Of a stretch of DNA of 64,000 bases, positions 16,859 through 26,422 are shown piece by piece. A program made the position numbers and the translations under genes. How positions within the stretch are numbered: position 1 is the stretch's first letter; every line of letters begins with the position of its first letter. Source of the stretch: Lacrimispora amygdalina (GTDB taxonomy: Bacteria > Bacillota > Clostridia > Lachnospirales > Lachnospiraceae); the NCBI RefSeq assembly GCF_900205965.1, contig NZ_OAOF01000007.1:124001-188000 (forward strand). The letters are read 5' to 3'. The notes below the pieces were generated by a model. The model had not been told where the DNA came from. It made no database searches and saw only the letters and a list, made by a program, of their open reading frames with translations.

Positions 16859-17233
16859 ATGAGTGGTAAATTATTTGATATAAAAACTAAATATTTAAAT
16901 ATAAACATTTTTGATGATGAAGATGATTTTTATAATGAGAATATGCCGTATTATACTATTAGTAAGGATAAATGGGAACTTCAAATATATTATAGAGCTA
17001 TTGGTAAAAAGAGTGAAGGACCTAATGGTCTTTTATTTTATATGAATATGCCTGTAAGTGGATTATCTATAAATGATGTTATGGATACTTCTATAGGAAA
17101 GATAAAATATTATGGAAAGTATCAAGAGGGTGGAAAATATTTATGGGAGCCTACAGGATTTAATTATAGCAATAGTGAATATGTGTTGAATTCATGGGAT
17201 ATAAAAAAGATGATATCCTTTACTAAGGGATAA
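16859..17233 (+). CDS. AT-rich orphan protein, 124 residues
   Basis: A complete frame with clearly lower GC than its neighbours and codons such as ATA, TTA, AAT and TAT dominating. The protein is acidic at the N-terminus (FDDEDDFYNEN), rich in Tyr, Asn, Lys and Ile, and has no signal peptide or membrane segment. The ribosome site is weak (GAAGG about 10 bases upstream). I recognise no family. The composition and isolated position suggest acquisition from an AT-rich clostridial genome. Small AT-rich solitary genes of this kind are often toxin-immunity proteins, but nothing in the sequence proves that. Confidence 0.65.
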   Translation: MSGKLFDIKTKYLNINIFDDEDDFYNENMPYYTISKDKWELQIYYRAIGKKSEGPNGLLFYMNMPVSGLSINDVMDTSIGKIKYYGKYQEGGKYLWEPTGFNYSNSEYVLNSWDIKKMISFTKG

Positions 17234-17244
17234 ATATAATAATG

Positions 17245-17274
17245 ATATACCCCAAGCCAAGTCTAGGGGTATAT
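17245..17274. terminator. hairpin after the AT-rich orphan gene
   Basis: ATATACCCC and GGGGTATAT form a perfect 9-bp stem with a 12-base loop, 11 bases after the stop codon. There is no T-run, so it may mark a transcript end or stabilise RNA. Confidence 0.45.
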
Positions 17275-17398
17275 GTAAATACAATCAGAGAAGAAAATTA
17301 AGTTACGGTTGTTAGTTACTCAATGAAATGGTAAAATGTTCACATGCAGTCTTAAAATTAAGTGGCTGCACCGTATAAACGGAATGAGAGGAACAATA

Positions 17399-18850
17399 AT
17401 GATTCATAAAACCTTCGGCAGTTTTTCATTAAGCGACGATATCCAAAAATCACTTCGCGTTTTGGATTATAAAATACCCACGGAAGTTCAGGAACGTGTC
17501 ATGCCGCTGGCATTGGAAAAAAATGATCTTATCGTAAAAGCAAAGACAGGCAGCGGGAAAACCGCTGCCTATGCAATTCCCATCTGTGAGATGGTCAACT
17601 GGCTGGAAAATAAACCCCAGGCACTGATTCTTACACCTACAAGGGAACTGGCGGTTCAGGTGAAAGAGGATTTCACCAACATCGGACGGTTTAAACGGAT
17701 AAAGGCTGCGGCGATCTATGGCGGCCATCCATTTGCCGCTCAGAAAATGGAATTAAAGCAAAAAACACATGTGGCAGTTGGCACTCCCGGACGAGTCATA
17801 GACCATATAAGAAAAGGGACTCTGCCTTTAAACATGATCCGGTTCCTGGTCATTGATGAGGCTGACCGGATGCTGGACATGGGATTTATCGACCAGGTAA
17901 AGGAGATAATAAAAGAGCTGCCTGAGGACAGGGTTACCATGCTGTTTTCTGCCACAATGCCTCAGGAAATTAAAGATTTATCATTAAATGAGCGCAGGAC
18001 GCCGGTCCAGGTCGATATACTTGAGGAAAGCGGTCTTGCAGCGGATATCGACCATTCTCTTTTTATCACGTCAGAGGAAGACAAATTCGGACTGCTCACA
18101 GATATTACGGTTATGGAGAATCCGGATAGCTGTATCATCTTCTGCAGCACAAAGGACCGGGTGGATCTTTTATGGGAACAGCTGAAAAAGATGAATTACC
18201 GCCCGGAAAAGCTGCACGGAGGAATGGAACAGGCGGACAGGAATTCTGTCATACGACGGTTTAAAAGAGGGCAGTACCGGTATCTGGTTGCCACGGATGT
18301 CGCTGCCAGAGGCATAGATGTGGATCACATATCCCTTGTTATAAACTACGATATACCTCTGGAGGCGGAAACCTATGTTCACCGGACTGGAAGAACCGGA
18401 CGGGCTGGGCACAAAGGAAAGGCGGTTTCGCTGGTGACTCCCACACAGGACCGGTTCATCAGGCAGATTGAAGAGTTCGTCGGATTTCAGATTAAGGAAC
18501 GGGCAGTATATGAGAAGGCTGAGGTATTAAAGGCCAGGCTTATTTTTGACAAGAAAATAAATGAGGCACCTGAGATTAAGCAGTTAAAAAGCGATCAGTT
18601 AAATAAAGGGATCATGAAACTGCGGTTTAACGCCGGTAAGAAAAAGAAACTCAGAGCTGCCAGTTTTGTGGGGGTGCTGTCTAATTTAGAAGGCATGACA
18701 CCAGAGGATATCGGAATTATAACAATTCAGGATACACTTACCTATGTGGAAATATTAAACGGAAAAGGTCCCATGGTACTGGAAGCGATGAACCATACCA
18801 CAATAAATGGAAAACAATTAAAGGTAATAAAAGCATTGGATAAATATTAG
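17399..18850 (+). CDS. dbpA: DEAD-box ATP-dependent RNA helicase, DbpA/YxiN type
   Basis: A 483-residue helicase. It has the Q-motif region [14 protein letters not shown]...PTEVQ, motif [11 protein letters not shown] (about 49-58), motif Ia PTRELAVQ, motif II DEAD, motif III SAT and motif [12 protein letters not shown]. The C-terminal 75 residues ([20 protein letters not shown]...) form the DbpA RNA-binding domain, which recognises hairpin 92 of 23S rRNA. The protein therefore probably acts in large-subunit assembly. Start 17399 is chosen because AGAGGAAC lies just upstream. The gene is followed closely by the DUF1456 gene and may be cotranscribed. Confidence 0.9.
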   Translation: MIHKTFGSFSLSDDIQKSLRVLDYKIPTEVQERVMPLALEKNDLIVKAKTGSGKTAAYAIPICEMVNWLENKPQALILTPTRELAVQVKEDFTNIGRFKRIKAAAIYGGHPFAAQKMELKQKTHVAVGTPGRVIDHIRKGTLPLNMIRFLVIDEADRMLDMGFIDQVKEIIKELPEDRVTMLFSATMPQEIKDLSLNERRTPVQVDILEESGLAADIDHSLFITSEEDKFGLLTDITVMENPDSCIIFCSTKDRVDLLWEQLKKMNYRPEKLHGGMEQADRNSVIRRFKRGQYRYLVATDVAARGIDVDHISLVINYDIPLEAETYVHRTGRTGRAGHKGKAVSLVTPTQDRFIRQIEEFVGFQIKERAVYEKAEVLKARLIFDKKINEAPEIKQLKSDQLNKGIMKLRFNAGKKKKLRAASFVGVLSNLEGMTPEDIGIITIQDTLTYVEILNGKGPMVLEAMNHTTINGKQLKVIKALDKY

Positions 18851-18903
18851 AGACGTGTTATAGTAAAGAATGAATGTAAATTTAAAAAGTAAAAGAGGTT
18901 CCT

Positions 18904-19398
18904 ATGGAAAACATAGATATATTAAAGAGATTAAGATATGCGTTGGATATCAAAGACAGTGATATGGTGGAGATTTTTAAACTGGGCGGAATAATAGTGA
19001 CAAAGGCAGATGTGCAGAAACTGTTAGCATATAGTGCCGGCGTTGAAGCAGATTCCTTAAAAAATATTTGTAATAATCATATGCTGGAATCCTTTTTAAA
19101 TGGTTTTATCATATTTAAACGGGGGAGAAAGGAAGTGAAACCAGGGGAATCTGACAAACCAAATTTTCTGATAGAAGATGACCGGAATGTCAACAACGTC
19201 TTTCTGAAAAAAGTTAAGATAGCACTGGCTTTTACCGGCGAGGACATGCTTGCGGCTTTTAAGGCTGGAGGAGTGGAATTGTCAAACGGGGAATTAAGTG
19301 CCCTGTTAAGGAGAGAGGGGCAGCGCAATTACAAGGTGTGCGGAGACCGTTATATCAGGGTTTTCTTAAAGGGTCTGATTGAGTCCAATGCCAGCTAA
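18904..19398 (+). CDS. DUF1456 (YehS-like) protein
   Basis: A 164-residue protein made of two copies of the DUF1456 module. The first (residues 4-70) has LKRLRYALDIKDSDMVEIFKLGG; the second (about 100-160) has LKKVKIALAFTGEDML and FKAGGVELSNGELSALLR. A linker with charged residues lies between. The family is cytoplasmic, probably RNA- or DNA-associated, and of unknown function. AAGAGGTTCCT precedes ATG 18904. It sits 53 bases after the DbpA helicase gene, so a shared transcript and RNA-related role are plausible. Confidence 0.85.
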   Translation: MENIDILKRLRYALDIKDSDMVEIFKLGGIIVTKADVQKLLAYSAGVEADSLKNICNNHMLESFLNGFIIFKRGRKEVKPGESDKPNFLIEDDRNVNNVFLKKVKIALAFTGEDMLAAFKAGGVELSNGELSALLRREGQRNYKVCGDRYIRVFLKGLIESNAS

Positions 19399-19418
19399 GT
19401 TGAAGGGGTAGAGTGCCT

Positions 19419-20462
19419 ATGGTGACATTAAAGGAGATTGCAAAGAAATGTGATGTGTCCGTATCCACGGTATCAAACATTTTAAATGGTATACCAAAAG
19501 TAAGCGAGGAAACAAGGCAGAGGGTTCTACAGGTAATAAAGGAAACCGGATACCAGCCCAACTATATAGCCCAGGGTCTGCGCAAGAAGAAGACAAAGTT
19601 AATCGGGATCATCGCAGAAGATATCACGTTATTTTCCACGCCAATTATTATTGAGAGCATTATGTCTTATTGTGAATCAAAAAATTACAGGACGATTATG
19701 GTGAATCTACGTCTGTATGCAAGATGGAATGAACAATGGTATCATGATGAGGAGGAGTACAATTCAGTTATGAATCCGGCACTCCAGGAACTGTTGTCGA
19801 TTCAGGTGGATGGGATAATCTATGTACCTGGCCATGCGAGAAATATGAGCTGTTTTCAAGAGGATCTGGAGATTCCTGCAGTCATGACATACGGGTATAC
19901 CCATACGCCGCGAGTTCCCTCCGTTGTGATTGATGATGAAAAGGGCGGTTATGATATGACGGAATATCTTCTTCATATGGGGCATACCAGAATTGGAATT
20001 ATCGGAGGTAGAAAAGATAACATACATATGGACAAACGGCTCACCGGATATCAGAGAGCATTGTATAACAGGAAGATTTTTTACAATCCGGATCTGGTGT
20101 GCTATGGGAACTGGGACCGGGAATGCGGCTATGAAGGCGCAAAAGCCCTGATAAAAAAGAACGTTACTGCAATTTTCTGCTTTTCTGACATCATTGCAGG
20201 GGGAGTTTATGACTATCTGGAAGAGAACGGACTGGAAGCGCCTGAGGATATATCAGTCGTGGGATTTGACGATCAGATAATGGCTGAATATTTCCGTCCC
20301 TCTCTGACTACGGCAGCCCTTCCTTTAAAAAAGATTGGGAAAAAGGCAGCAGAGCTGTTAATTCAGACATTAGACCAGGAAGAAGAAATGGGACCGGAAA
20401 TTAACGAAATCGCCATGCCATGTTCTCTGATATTCAGAAAATCAGTGAAAAAATTGTTATAA
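19419..20462 (+). CDS. LacI-family transcriptional regulator of the adjacent polysaccharide locus
   Basis: A 347-residue regulator. The N-terminal HTH is VTLKEIAKKCDVSVSTVSNI (residues 2-21), followed by the hinge helix, and a periplasmic-binding-like sensor domain (about 60-345) with VVIDDEKGGYDMTEYLLHMG and ISVVGFDDQIMAEYF. ATG 19419 fits the family start; a GTG at 19413 is closer to the GAAGGGG ribosome site and cannot be excluded. The gene ends at a strong terminator and lies upstream of an ABC importer/esterase/GH43 operon whose promoter region holds LacI-type operators at 20554 and 20707. It is therefore probably the local repressor, released by an oligosaccharide. Confidence 0.9.
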   Translation: MVTLKEIAKKCDVSVSTVSNILNGIPKVSEETRQRVLQVIKETGYQPNYIAQGLRKKKTKLIGIIAEDITLFSTPIIIESIMSYCESKNYRTIMVNLRLYARWNEQWYHDEEEYNSVMNPALQELLSIQVDGIIYVPGHARNMSCFQEDLEIPAVMTYGYTHTPRVPSVVIDDEKGGYDMTEYLLHMGHTRIGIIGGRKDNIHMDKRLTGYQRALYNRKIFYNPDLVCYGNWDRECGYEGAKALIKKNVTAIFCFSDIIAGGVYDYLEENGLEAPEDISVVGFDDQIMAEYFRPSLTTAALPLKKIGKKAAELLIQTLDQEEEMGPEINEIAMPCSLIFRKSVKKLL

Positions 20463-20483
20463 TTTCAAATAAAAAATAAATAC

Positions 20484-20525
20484 AAAAGCAGATGCCAAAG
20501 ATTCAAAATGCATCTGCTTTTTTTG
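20484..20525 (+). terminator. strong intrinsic terminator after the LacI gene
   Basis: AAAAGCAGATGC and GCATCTGCTTTT form a perfect 12-bp stem with a 14-base loop, followed by further T residues. Confidence 0.9.
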
Positions 20526-20553
20526 GTGATCTTAATAACATAAATGGAAAAGA

Positions 20554-20567
20554 GTAAAACGATACAT
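20554..20567. promoter_or_regulatory. upstream LacI-type operator half-site
   Basis: GTAAAACGATACAT shares its first 10 bases with the operator at 20707. It lies about 110 bases upstream of the promoter, a spacing that would allow DNA looping by a LacI tetramer. Only one arm is well conserved. Confidence 0.5.
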
Positions 20568-20665
20568 ACATAAAAAACAAGAAAAAAACATAGTAATTAA
20601 GTATAATATTTTCAAAAAATACTTGTTAAAAATATACAAAAGATACAATTAAATGACGATATTTG

Positions 20666-20694
20666 TTGACTACATTCACATAGTGGAATATAAT
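20666..20694 (+). promoter_or_regulatory. sigma-A promoter of the importer/GH43 operon
   Basis: TTGACT (20666-20671), a 17-base spacer and a perfect TATAAT (20689-20694). Transcription should start near 20701. The region between the LacI gene and the permease (20463-20782) otherwise holds only the terminator, the two operators and A/T-rich DNA. Confidence 0.85.
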
Positions 20695-20706
20695 TCCAAT
20701 TAATAG

Positions 20707-20720
20707 GTAAAACGATTTAC
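20707..20720. promoter_or_regulatory. LacI-type operator just downstream of the promoter
   Basis: GTAAAACGATTTAC has symmetric GTAAA/TTTAC arms around a central CG, the LacI-family pattern. It lies at about +6 to +20, where binding would block transcription. Confidence 0.7.
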
Positions 20721-20782
20721 AAAAGAGGATACGGATCCTTTAAAATGTTGTGAAACTGTAAGAACAGGAAAGGATGGTTTTC

Positions 20783-21703
20783 ATGAGAATGTTTTCTGAC
20801 AGAAAAAAGGCAAGGGCATTCAGAGAGTTTATGTATGTGTTACCGTTTCTGATTTTAGTAGCTGTGTTTTCGTATTATCCGCTATATGGCTGGGTTTATG
20901 CGTTTTTTGACTATAAGCCCCCGTTTCCACTTCGTATGGAACAGTTTGTCGGATTCAAATGGTTTATATCCCTGTTTACCAACGATATAAAGGTAAGGCA
21001 GCTGCTGGCTGTTTTAAGGAATACCTTTGCAATCAGCGGGCTGAGCCTTCTCTTTTCCTGGTTTCCCATGATTTTTGCGGTCTTTCTCAATGAAATTAAA
21101 TGGAAACCATTTAAAGTATTTGTCCAGACAGCTACCACATTACCTAATTTTATCAGCTGGGTCCTGGTGTATTCCATCGCATACTGCGTCTTTTCCAGCA
21201 CCGGTGTAATAAACAGCTTACTGATGAATTTAGGAATTATTTCCACGCCCCAGCTTTATCTTCAGTCTGCAGATCATATCTGGTTTAAGATGTGGCTGTG
21301 GCTTACATGGAAGAATGCAGGGTGGGCTGCAATTATGTATATAGCGGCCATATCCGGAATTGATGAACAGCTAAAAGAAGCTGCCAGAGTAGATGGTGCT
21401 TCAAGATTGCAGGTGATCTGGCATATCACCATCCCCGGATTACTTCCTACCTTTTTTGTGCTGGTGATGTTAAATCTCGCTAATTTCCTGACAAACGGAA
21501 TGGAACAGTATTTTGTTTTTCAGAACGCCTTCAATAAGGATTACATACAGGTACTGGATTTGTACGTTTACAACATTGCAATGGGAAGCGGGGGATATTC
21601 TCTGTCCACTGCAATCAGCATGTTTAAGAGTATCGTAAGCGTATTGCTGTTGTGTGCAACAAACCAGATTTCCAAAATGGTCAGAGGGGAAGGGTTTGTT
21701 TAA
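20783..21703 (+). CDS. carbohydrate ABC importer permease, LplB type
   Basis: A 306-residue inner-membrane protein with six predicted helices. The EAA loop, EAARVDGASRLQVIWHI (about residues 200-216), contacts the ATPase, and the N-terminus has FLILVAVFSYYPLYGWVYAF as in LplB polysaccharide permeases. ATG 20783 is chosen because AGGAAAGG sits 9 bases upstream; the ATG at 20774 touches that site. It pairs with the permease at 21724 and the lipoprotein at 22678. No ATPase gene is in the operon, so a shared MsmX/MsmK-type ATPase elsewhere is expected. Confidence 0.9.
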   Translation: MRMFSDRKKARAFREFMYVLPFLILVAVFSYYPLYGWVYAFFDYKPPFPLRMEQFVGFKWFISLFTNDIKVRQLLAVLRNTFAISGLSLLFSWFPMIFAVFLNEIKWKPFKVFVQTATTLPNFISWVLVYSIAYCVFSSTGVINSLLMNLGIISTPQLYLQSADHIWFKMWLWLTWKNAGWAAIMYIAAISGIDEQLKEAARVDGASRLQVIWHITIPGLLPTFFVLVMLNLANFLTNGMEQYFVFQNAFNKDYIQVLDLYVYNIAMGSGGYSLSTAISMFKSIVSVLLLCATNQISKMVRGEGFV

Positions 21704-21723
21704 TGAGGCGGAAAGGAGAAGCA

Positions 21724-22647
21724 ATGAGAGTAAAGGTTGGAAAGCATAAAAAAAAGCTGAGCTTTGAAGATATTATGATTGATTCAATTACCTGCATTGT
21801 CTATTTGTTTTTTACATTTATATGTGTTTATCCATTCTACTATATATTCATAAATACCATCAGTGCCAATGATTTAAGCGAAAGAGGAAAGGTTCTCTTC
21901 TGGCCGGTCGGAATCCATTTTAATAATTATGCCTCTGTTCTTAAGATTCAGGGACTGTTCTCAGCTCTTAAGGTTTCTGTAGCCAGGACGGTGGTAGGGA
22001 CAGTTGTTACTGTATTTATTGCTGCTTTTCTTGGTTATATGTTTACCAAAGAGTCCATGTGGAAGCGAAAATTCTGGTATCGTTTTGTGGTTGCAACCAT
22101 GTATTTTAATGCCGGTATTATTCCATGGTACATCACCATGATGAATCTTCATTTAACCAATAATTTCTGGGGCTACATATTACCGGTTGCAGTATCACCG
22201 TTTTATATTGTCCTGTGCAAGACGTTTGTGGAATCCATTCCCCGTGAATTGCAGGATGCGGCGGAAATTGACGGAGCGGGCACACTGAAAATATTCTTTC
22301 AGATTATCACTCCTTTAATAAAACCCATCCTTGCCACCGTTGCGATATTTACAGCTGTGACACAGTGGAATGCATTTCAGGATACGCTGCTTCTGGTAAC
22401 GGATAAACGGCTGTATACCCTGCAGTTTACCCTTTATCAGTATATCAACCAGGCAAGCTCTTTAAAAGCTCTTGCCAATAACAACGCCTCCTCAGCACAG
22501 ATGGCGGCAAGTCTGGCACACGCCCAGACCGCAACCTCCATACGTATGACCGTTACCATTGTAGTAGTAGCGCCGATTATACTGGTTTATCCGGTTTTCC
22601 AGAGATTCTTTGTAAAAGGGATTATGATCGGTGCTGTGAAAGGTTAA
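21724..22647 (+). CDS. carbohydrate ABC importer permease, LplC/YtcP type
   Basis: A 307-residue membrane protein with six helices. The EAA loop is DAAEIDGAGTLKIFFQI and the C-terminus, VYPVFQRFFVKGIMIGAVKG, is the LplC/MalG-family ending. ATG 21724 follows AAAGGAGAAGC. A second possible start, ATG 21703, overlaps the previous stop (TAATG) and would add 7 residues. It forms the heterodimeric channel with the product of 20783. Confidence 0.9.
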   Translation: MRVKVGKHKKKLSFEDIMIDSITCIVYLFFTFICVYPFYYIFINTISANDLSERGKVLFWPVGIHFNNYASVLKIQGLFSALKVSVARTVVGTVVTVFIAAFLGYMFTKESMWKRKFWYRFVVATMYFNAGIIPWYITMMNLHLTNNFWGYILPVAVSPFYIVLCKTFVESIPRELQDAAEIDGAGTLKIFFQIITPLIKPILATVAIFTAVTQWNAFQDTLLLVTDKRLYTLQFTLYQYINQASSLKALANNNASSAQMAASLAHAQTATSIRMTVTIVVVAPIILVYPVFQRFFVKGIMIGAVKG

Positions 22648-22677
22648 TAAATTGCAAATTAAAGAAGGGAGCAGTAT

Positions 22678-24426
22678 ATGAAAATGAAAAAGAGAGCTTT
22701 ACAAATACTTTCAGCAGCCATGGCCGCAGTTATGGTTGCAGGGTGCGGCACTCCTGCAGCAACCAAACAGACAACAGCCGCCGCTGCCGGCACAGACACA
22801 GGAACAGGAACGGGCAGCTATGATGAACCGATGACCTTTGATATCTACGATGTAGCAGCGAATTATCAGGGGACTCAGTCAGGCTGGTTTGCAAAGGTGG
22901 TAAAGGATAAGTTCAACATTGAACTGAATATGATATCCCCCCAGGTAGCTGGGGATGGGATCTACCAGACCCGCTGCAGTACAGGAAATCTGGGAGATAT
23001 TGTTGTGCTGGAACGCACCGATTTTACGGATTGTGTAAAGGCAGGTTTAATTAAGGATATTACGGCAGATATCAAAAATTATCCCAATTTAATGTCGTAT
23101 CAGGATCAGATTGATGTGTTAAACAAGGCCATTCCTGAAAATAAAGATGGAAAAACCTACGGAATTCCATGCCAGATGACGAATACATCACCAACCTCCT
23201 ATTCTCAGGATGTGATTGCTTCCAGTCCGCTTTTAAGATGGGATCTGTATTCGGAACTGGGACGTCCGGAAATTAAGAATATGGATGATCTCTTAGATAT
23301 ACTGGAAAAAATGATGAAGGCACATCCTACCAACGACGCTGGAGATCCGGCTTATCCATTATCCTTATGGTCTGACTGGGATGGCGGAGACGGAATGCTG
23401 GGAATTGCCAATGTGACACAGTTAACAACCTGGTATGGGGAAAAAATCAAAGGGTCTCTTCTTTTAAAACCGGATAATACTTTTATACCGGTAAACAGTA
23501 AAGACGGTACATACTATACGATGCTGCATTTCTTAAATGAAGCCAACAAAAGAGGAATTGTAGATCCCGATTCCGGTACACAGGACTGGAACACAGCCTG
23601 TGATAAGATGAAAACAGGCAGAGTATATTTAATGTGGTACAACTGGCAGGTAGGCTTCTGGAATACACAGGACCGTTTAAAAAATGGAACGGCATTTATT
23701 TATACACCAATTAAAGACCAGACATACTATGCAGATGCAGATACGTATTATGGCAGCGGCCGTGTTTTTGCAGTAGGTTCTCAGGTGGATGATGCAAAGT
23801 ATAAGAGAATTATGGATTTCCTGGATTGGTATGCAAGTCCGGAAGGTCTGACCTACCAGCATGATGGATTAAAAGATTTTAATTATACCGTGGGAAGTGA
23901 CGGAAAGTATACATTAATCAATGACAATGCACTGATGGATAATATACCGGTACCGGAAGAACTGGGCGGCGGTGGATATAATGATGGCATGAATGCAATC
24001 AACCAATGGATGGTGGATGCCATCAGCACAGACCCGGATACAGGGGAGGCTTATAACAAAGATTATTGGAGCACCTATAAAGCAGCTACAATGACACAGA
24101 TGAAAAAGGACTGGGCAGCTAAATTCGGAGCTGCGGAACCGGTTGATTATATGAAGGATAATAAAATTTTGTTAATCAGCCCCAACGTAAGCGTATCTCT
24201 GCCAAGTGATCCTGCAGATATATCCATAATCCGCAAGCAGTGCAACGATTTGCTCTGTGATTATTCATGGAGAATGATCTATGCCAAGGATGACGCAGAA
24301 TTTGATTCCCTTTGGGATGAGATGTGTACACAGATGCAGGGAATGGGCTTTGATGATCTGGTTAAGTTCGATAAAGACAAATATCAGATTGAGTTAGAAG
24401 CAAAGCTGGCTGTCAATAAAAAATAA
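22678..24426 (+). CDS. extracellular solute-binding lipoprotein of the LplA type
   Basis: A 582-residue lipoprotein. The signal peptide ends at the lipobox VAGC (Cys22), followed by a Thr/Ala/Gly linker (about 25-46) that tethers the domain to the membrane. The long two-lobe binding domain fits oligosaccharide ligands, as in LplA-like proteins, which exceed 500 residues. Motifs include YGIPCQM near residue 160 and GRVFAVGSQVDDAKYKRIMD near 360. GAAGGGAGC precedes the start. It is the capture component of the permeases at 20783 and 21724. Confidence 0.9.
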   Translation: MKMKKRALQILSAAMAAVMVAGCGTPAATKQTTAAAAGTDTGTGTGSYDEPMTFDIYDVAANYQGTQSGWFAKVVKDKFNIELNMISPQVAGDGIYQTRCSTGNLGDIVVLERTDFTDCVKAGLIKDITADIKNYPNLMSYQDQIDVLNKAIPENKDGKTYGIPCQMTNTSPTSYSQDVIASSPLLRWDLYSELGRPEIKNMDDLLDILEKMMKAHPTNDAGDPAYPLSLWSDWDGGDGMLGIANVTQLTTWYGEKIKGSLLLKPDNTFIPVNSKDGTYYTMLHFLNEANKRGIVDPDSGTQDWNTACDKMKTGRVYLMWYNWQVGFWNTQDRLKNGTAFIYTPIKDQTYYADADTYYGSGRVFAVGSQVDDAKYKRIMDFLDWYASPEGLTYQHDGLKDFNYTVGSDGKYTLINDNALMDNIPVPEELGGGGYNDGMNAINQWMVDAISTDPDTGEAYNKDYWSTYKAATMTQMKKDWAAKFGAAEPVDYMKDNKILLISPNVSVSLPSDPADISIIRKQCNDLLCDYSWRMIYAKDDAEFDSLWDEMCTQMQGMGFDDLVKFDKDKYQIELEAKLAVNKK

Positions 24427-24449
24427 GGACACATATAAGAGGAGATTTT

Positions 24450-26402
24450 ATGGATCTGACGTCAATTCTTCCGGAAGGCAGAAGTTTCGCGTTCTGGGAG
24501 CAGGAACAAAAATATGAGCAGGAACTGCATGTGGACTGCAATCTGGCCGGAACGTCAAAGGAGCATGACGGAAGTATTGAGAACCCATTTCCGACCATCA
24601 ATGAAGCAGCGGCAGCAGCAGTTCCTGGAACCAGGGTCTGGATTCATGGCGGGGTGTACAGGGAATGTGTACACCCCGCCATGGGCGGAACCGGACCGGA
24701 CTGCATGATCTGCTATGAGGCATGGCAGAACGAGCCGGTATATATTAAAGCCTCCCAGGAGATAAGAAATTTCACACCAAGCCAGGGTTGGAGACTGAAT
24801 CATTTTTCCTCAGATGCGCTTAAGGAAGGTGTTTCCATATGGGAGATAAAGCTGAACCCAGAGGACTTTAAAGGATATAATCCATTTTGTGCCGTGAATA
24901 TACTTCATGACAGATTATTTCTGGAATATGACAAAACCGATATGACCACGTATTTAAACAGGCGGGGAATGGTATTCTGCGACGGAAAGCCTCTGATGCA
25001 GGTATCGCTTTACCAACAGATGGGTACACAGGAGAATACGTATTGGGTGGAGGCCAATGGCCAGAAGGTCCATTTTCGATTAAGCAATGATGATGACCCG
25101 GGAGAACATCTGATAGAGATTACATGCCGGGAGCAATGCTTTGCTCCGGAGATTCCCTTCTTATCTTATATAAAGGTAAAAGGACTTACCTGTGCACAGG
25201 CAGCTACAGGAGCCCCGGTTCCCCAGAGAGGTTCTATCTCCTGTTTCAGAGGACATCACTGGATCATTGAAGACTGTGAAGTGGACTGGGCCAATGGCGT
25301 AGGAATCGATATTGGGAATGAGTGCTGGCATCACTGCGTACCGGAAGACCAGATTATAGGCAATACCATAATCCGCCGATGCCGGATTAAGAATACAGGG
25401 GTATGCGGTATCGCCGGATTATTTGCCCAGAATCTTCTGATAGAAGACAATCTGATCGAGGGTACAGGCTGGCAGAAGATGGAACTATCCTGGGAAGCCG
25501 GAGGTATGAAAATACATAATTGCAGGAACAGTCTGATCAGAAGAAATATTTTCACAAAGACATTCCGTGCAGGTCATTTGTGGCTGGATTGTAACAATGA
25601 AAACAACCGGATTACACAGAATCTGTTTTTAGACGGCTTAGAGCAGAGGGAAGCGGTATTCATTGAATGCACCAGAGACGGCGTTAATCTAATTGACAAT
25701 AATATATTCTGGAATGTGGAAGGCAGATTTGATGCGGCAAAAGTTCCGGAGGAGACCGGTTCTTCGGGCTGGTATAAGATGGAAGAGGATGGAATTGTAA
25801 ATGGATATGCGATTTACGCCGAAGGCACCGACCACTTATATATCGCCAATAACCTGATTGGCAGATGCCGGAGTGCCGGATATTTTGCAAAACCGGTCGC
25901 ATTCCGTATGCATGGGAATTTAAGAGGCGGAACATCGAGAGATGCCCATTTTATTAACAATATTTTTTATGAATGTGAAGAAGCAGCCATTAAGATGCCA
26001 ACGGAGAAGAATGAGGCAGAAGGGAATCTTTACGTTTCCATGAACGGTGGATATTTAAGAATTTTATATCCGGCACCTCCCTGTTGTCTTGATCTTCCTG
26101 CATGGCAGGAATTTTATGGATTTGATAAAGAAGGGCAGGAGGCAGCCTTTTCCATTGAGCTGGATACCAATGATTATACACTGGTGTTCCGTAGTGCGGA
26201 TCAAACCCCGTGGGATACCATGAGAGGAAGAGAACATCATCAGTACGTAATGAAAATAGAAGATATCCAATCAGTCAGAAAAGATGTGCTGGTTTCCAAT
26301 GATTTCTTTGGGACGCCTCTGGGAAGTGACACCTGCAGGCCTGGTCCATTTAAAGAACTGGAATCCGGCAAAGTCTTTCATATTGATCCAAGAAAACGGT
26401 AA
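24450..26402 (+). CDS. right-handed parallel beta-helix protein, probably a carbohydrate-active enzyme
   Basis: A 650-residue protein without a signal peptide, hence cytoplasmic. Near the N-terminus VDCNLAGTSKEHDGSIENPFPTINEA and WIHGGVYRE form the DUF1565/PbH1 entry motif seen in beta-helix polysaccharide enzymes. The middle (about 240-480) has repeated short beta strands with NTIIRRCRIKNTGVCGI, LLIEDNLIEGTGW, LIRRNIFTKTF and RITQNLFLDGL, the coils of a right-handed helix. The fold includes lyases, hydrolases and epimerases; catalytic residues cannot be assigned. It lies between the importer and the esterase and probably processes the imported oligosaccharide. A 16-bp perfect inverted repeat lies inside the gene (24645-24683). 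Confidence 0.75.
   Translation: MDLTSILPEGRSFAFWEQEQKYEQELHVDCNLAGTSKEHDGSIENPFPTINEAAAAAVPGTRVWIHGGVYRECVHPAMGGTGPDCMICYEAWQNEPVYIKASQEIRNFTPSQGWRLNHFSSDALKEGVSIWEIKLNPEDFKGYNPFCAVNILHDRLFLEYDKTDMTTYLNRRGMVFCDGKPLMQVSLYQQMGTQENTYWVEANGQKVHFRLSNDDDPGEHLIEITCREQCFAPEIPFLSYIKVKGLTCAQAATGAPVPQRGSISCFRGHHWIIEDCEVDWANGVGIDIGNECWHHCVPEDQIIGNTIIRRCRIKNTGVCGIAGLFAQNLLIEDNLIEGTGWQKMELSWEAGGMKIHNCRNSLIRRNIFTKTFRAGHLWLDCNNENNRITQNLFLDGLEQREAVFIECTRDGVNLIDNNIFWNVEGRFDAAKVPEETGSSGWYKMEEDGIVNGYAIYAEGTDHLYIANNLIGRCRSAGYFAKPVAFRMHGNLRGGTSRDAHFINNIFYECEEAAIKMPTEKNEAEGNLYVSMNGGYLRILYPAPPCCLDLPAWQEFYGFDKEGQEAAFSIELDTNDYTLVFRSADQTPWDTMRGREHHQYVMKIEDIQSVRKDVLVSNDFFGTPLGSDTCRPGPFKELESGKVFHIDPRKR
24645..24683. repeat. 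perfect 16-bp inverted repeat inside the beta-helix gene
   Basis: CATGGCGGGGTGTACA and TGTACACCCCGCCATG are exact reverse complements, separated by the 7 bases GGGAATG. The GC-rich stem would be very stable in mRNA. It lies over codons 66-78 and encodes the GGVYRE motif and the residues after it. Confidence 0.9.
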
Positions 26403-26422
26403 AGCCAGAAATGGAGGTTATC

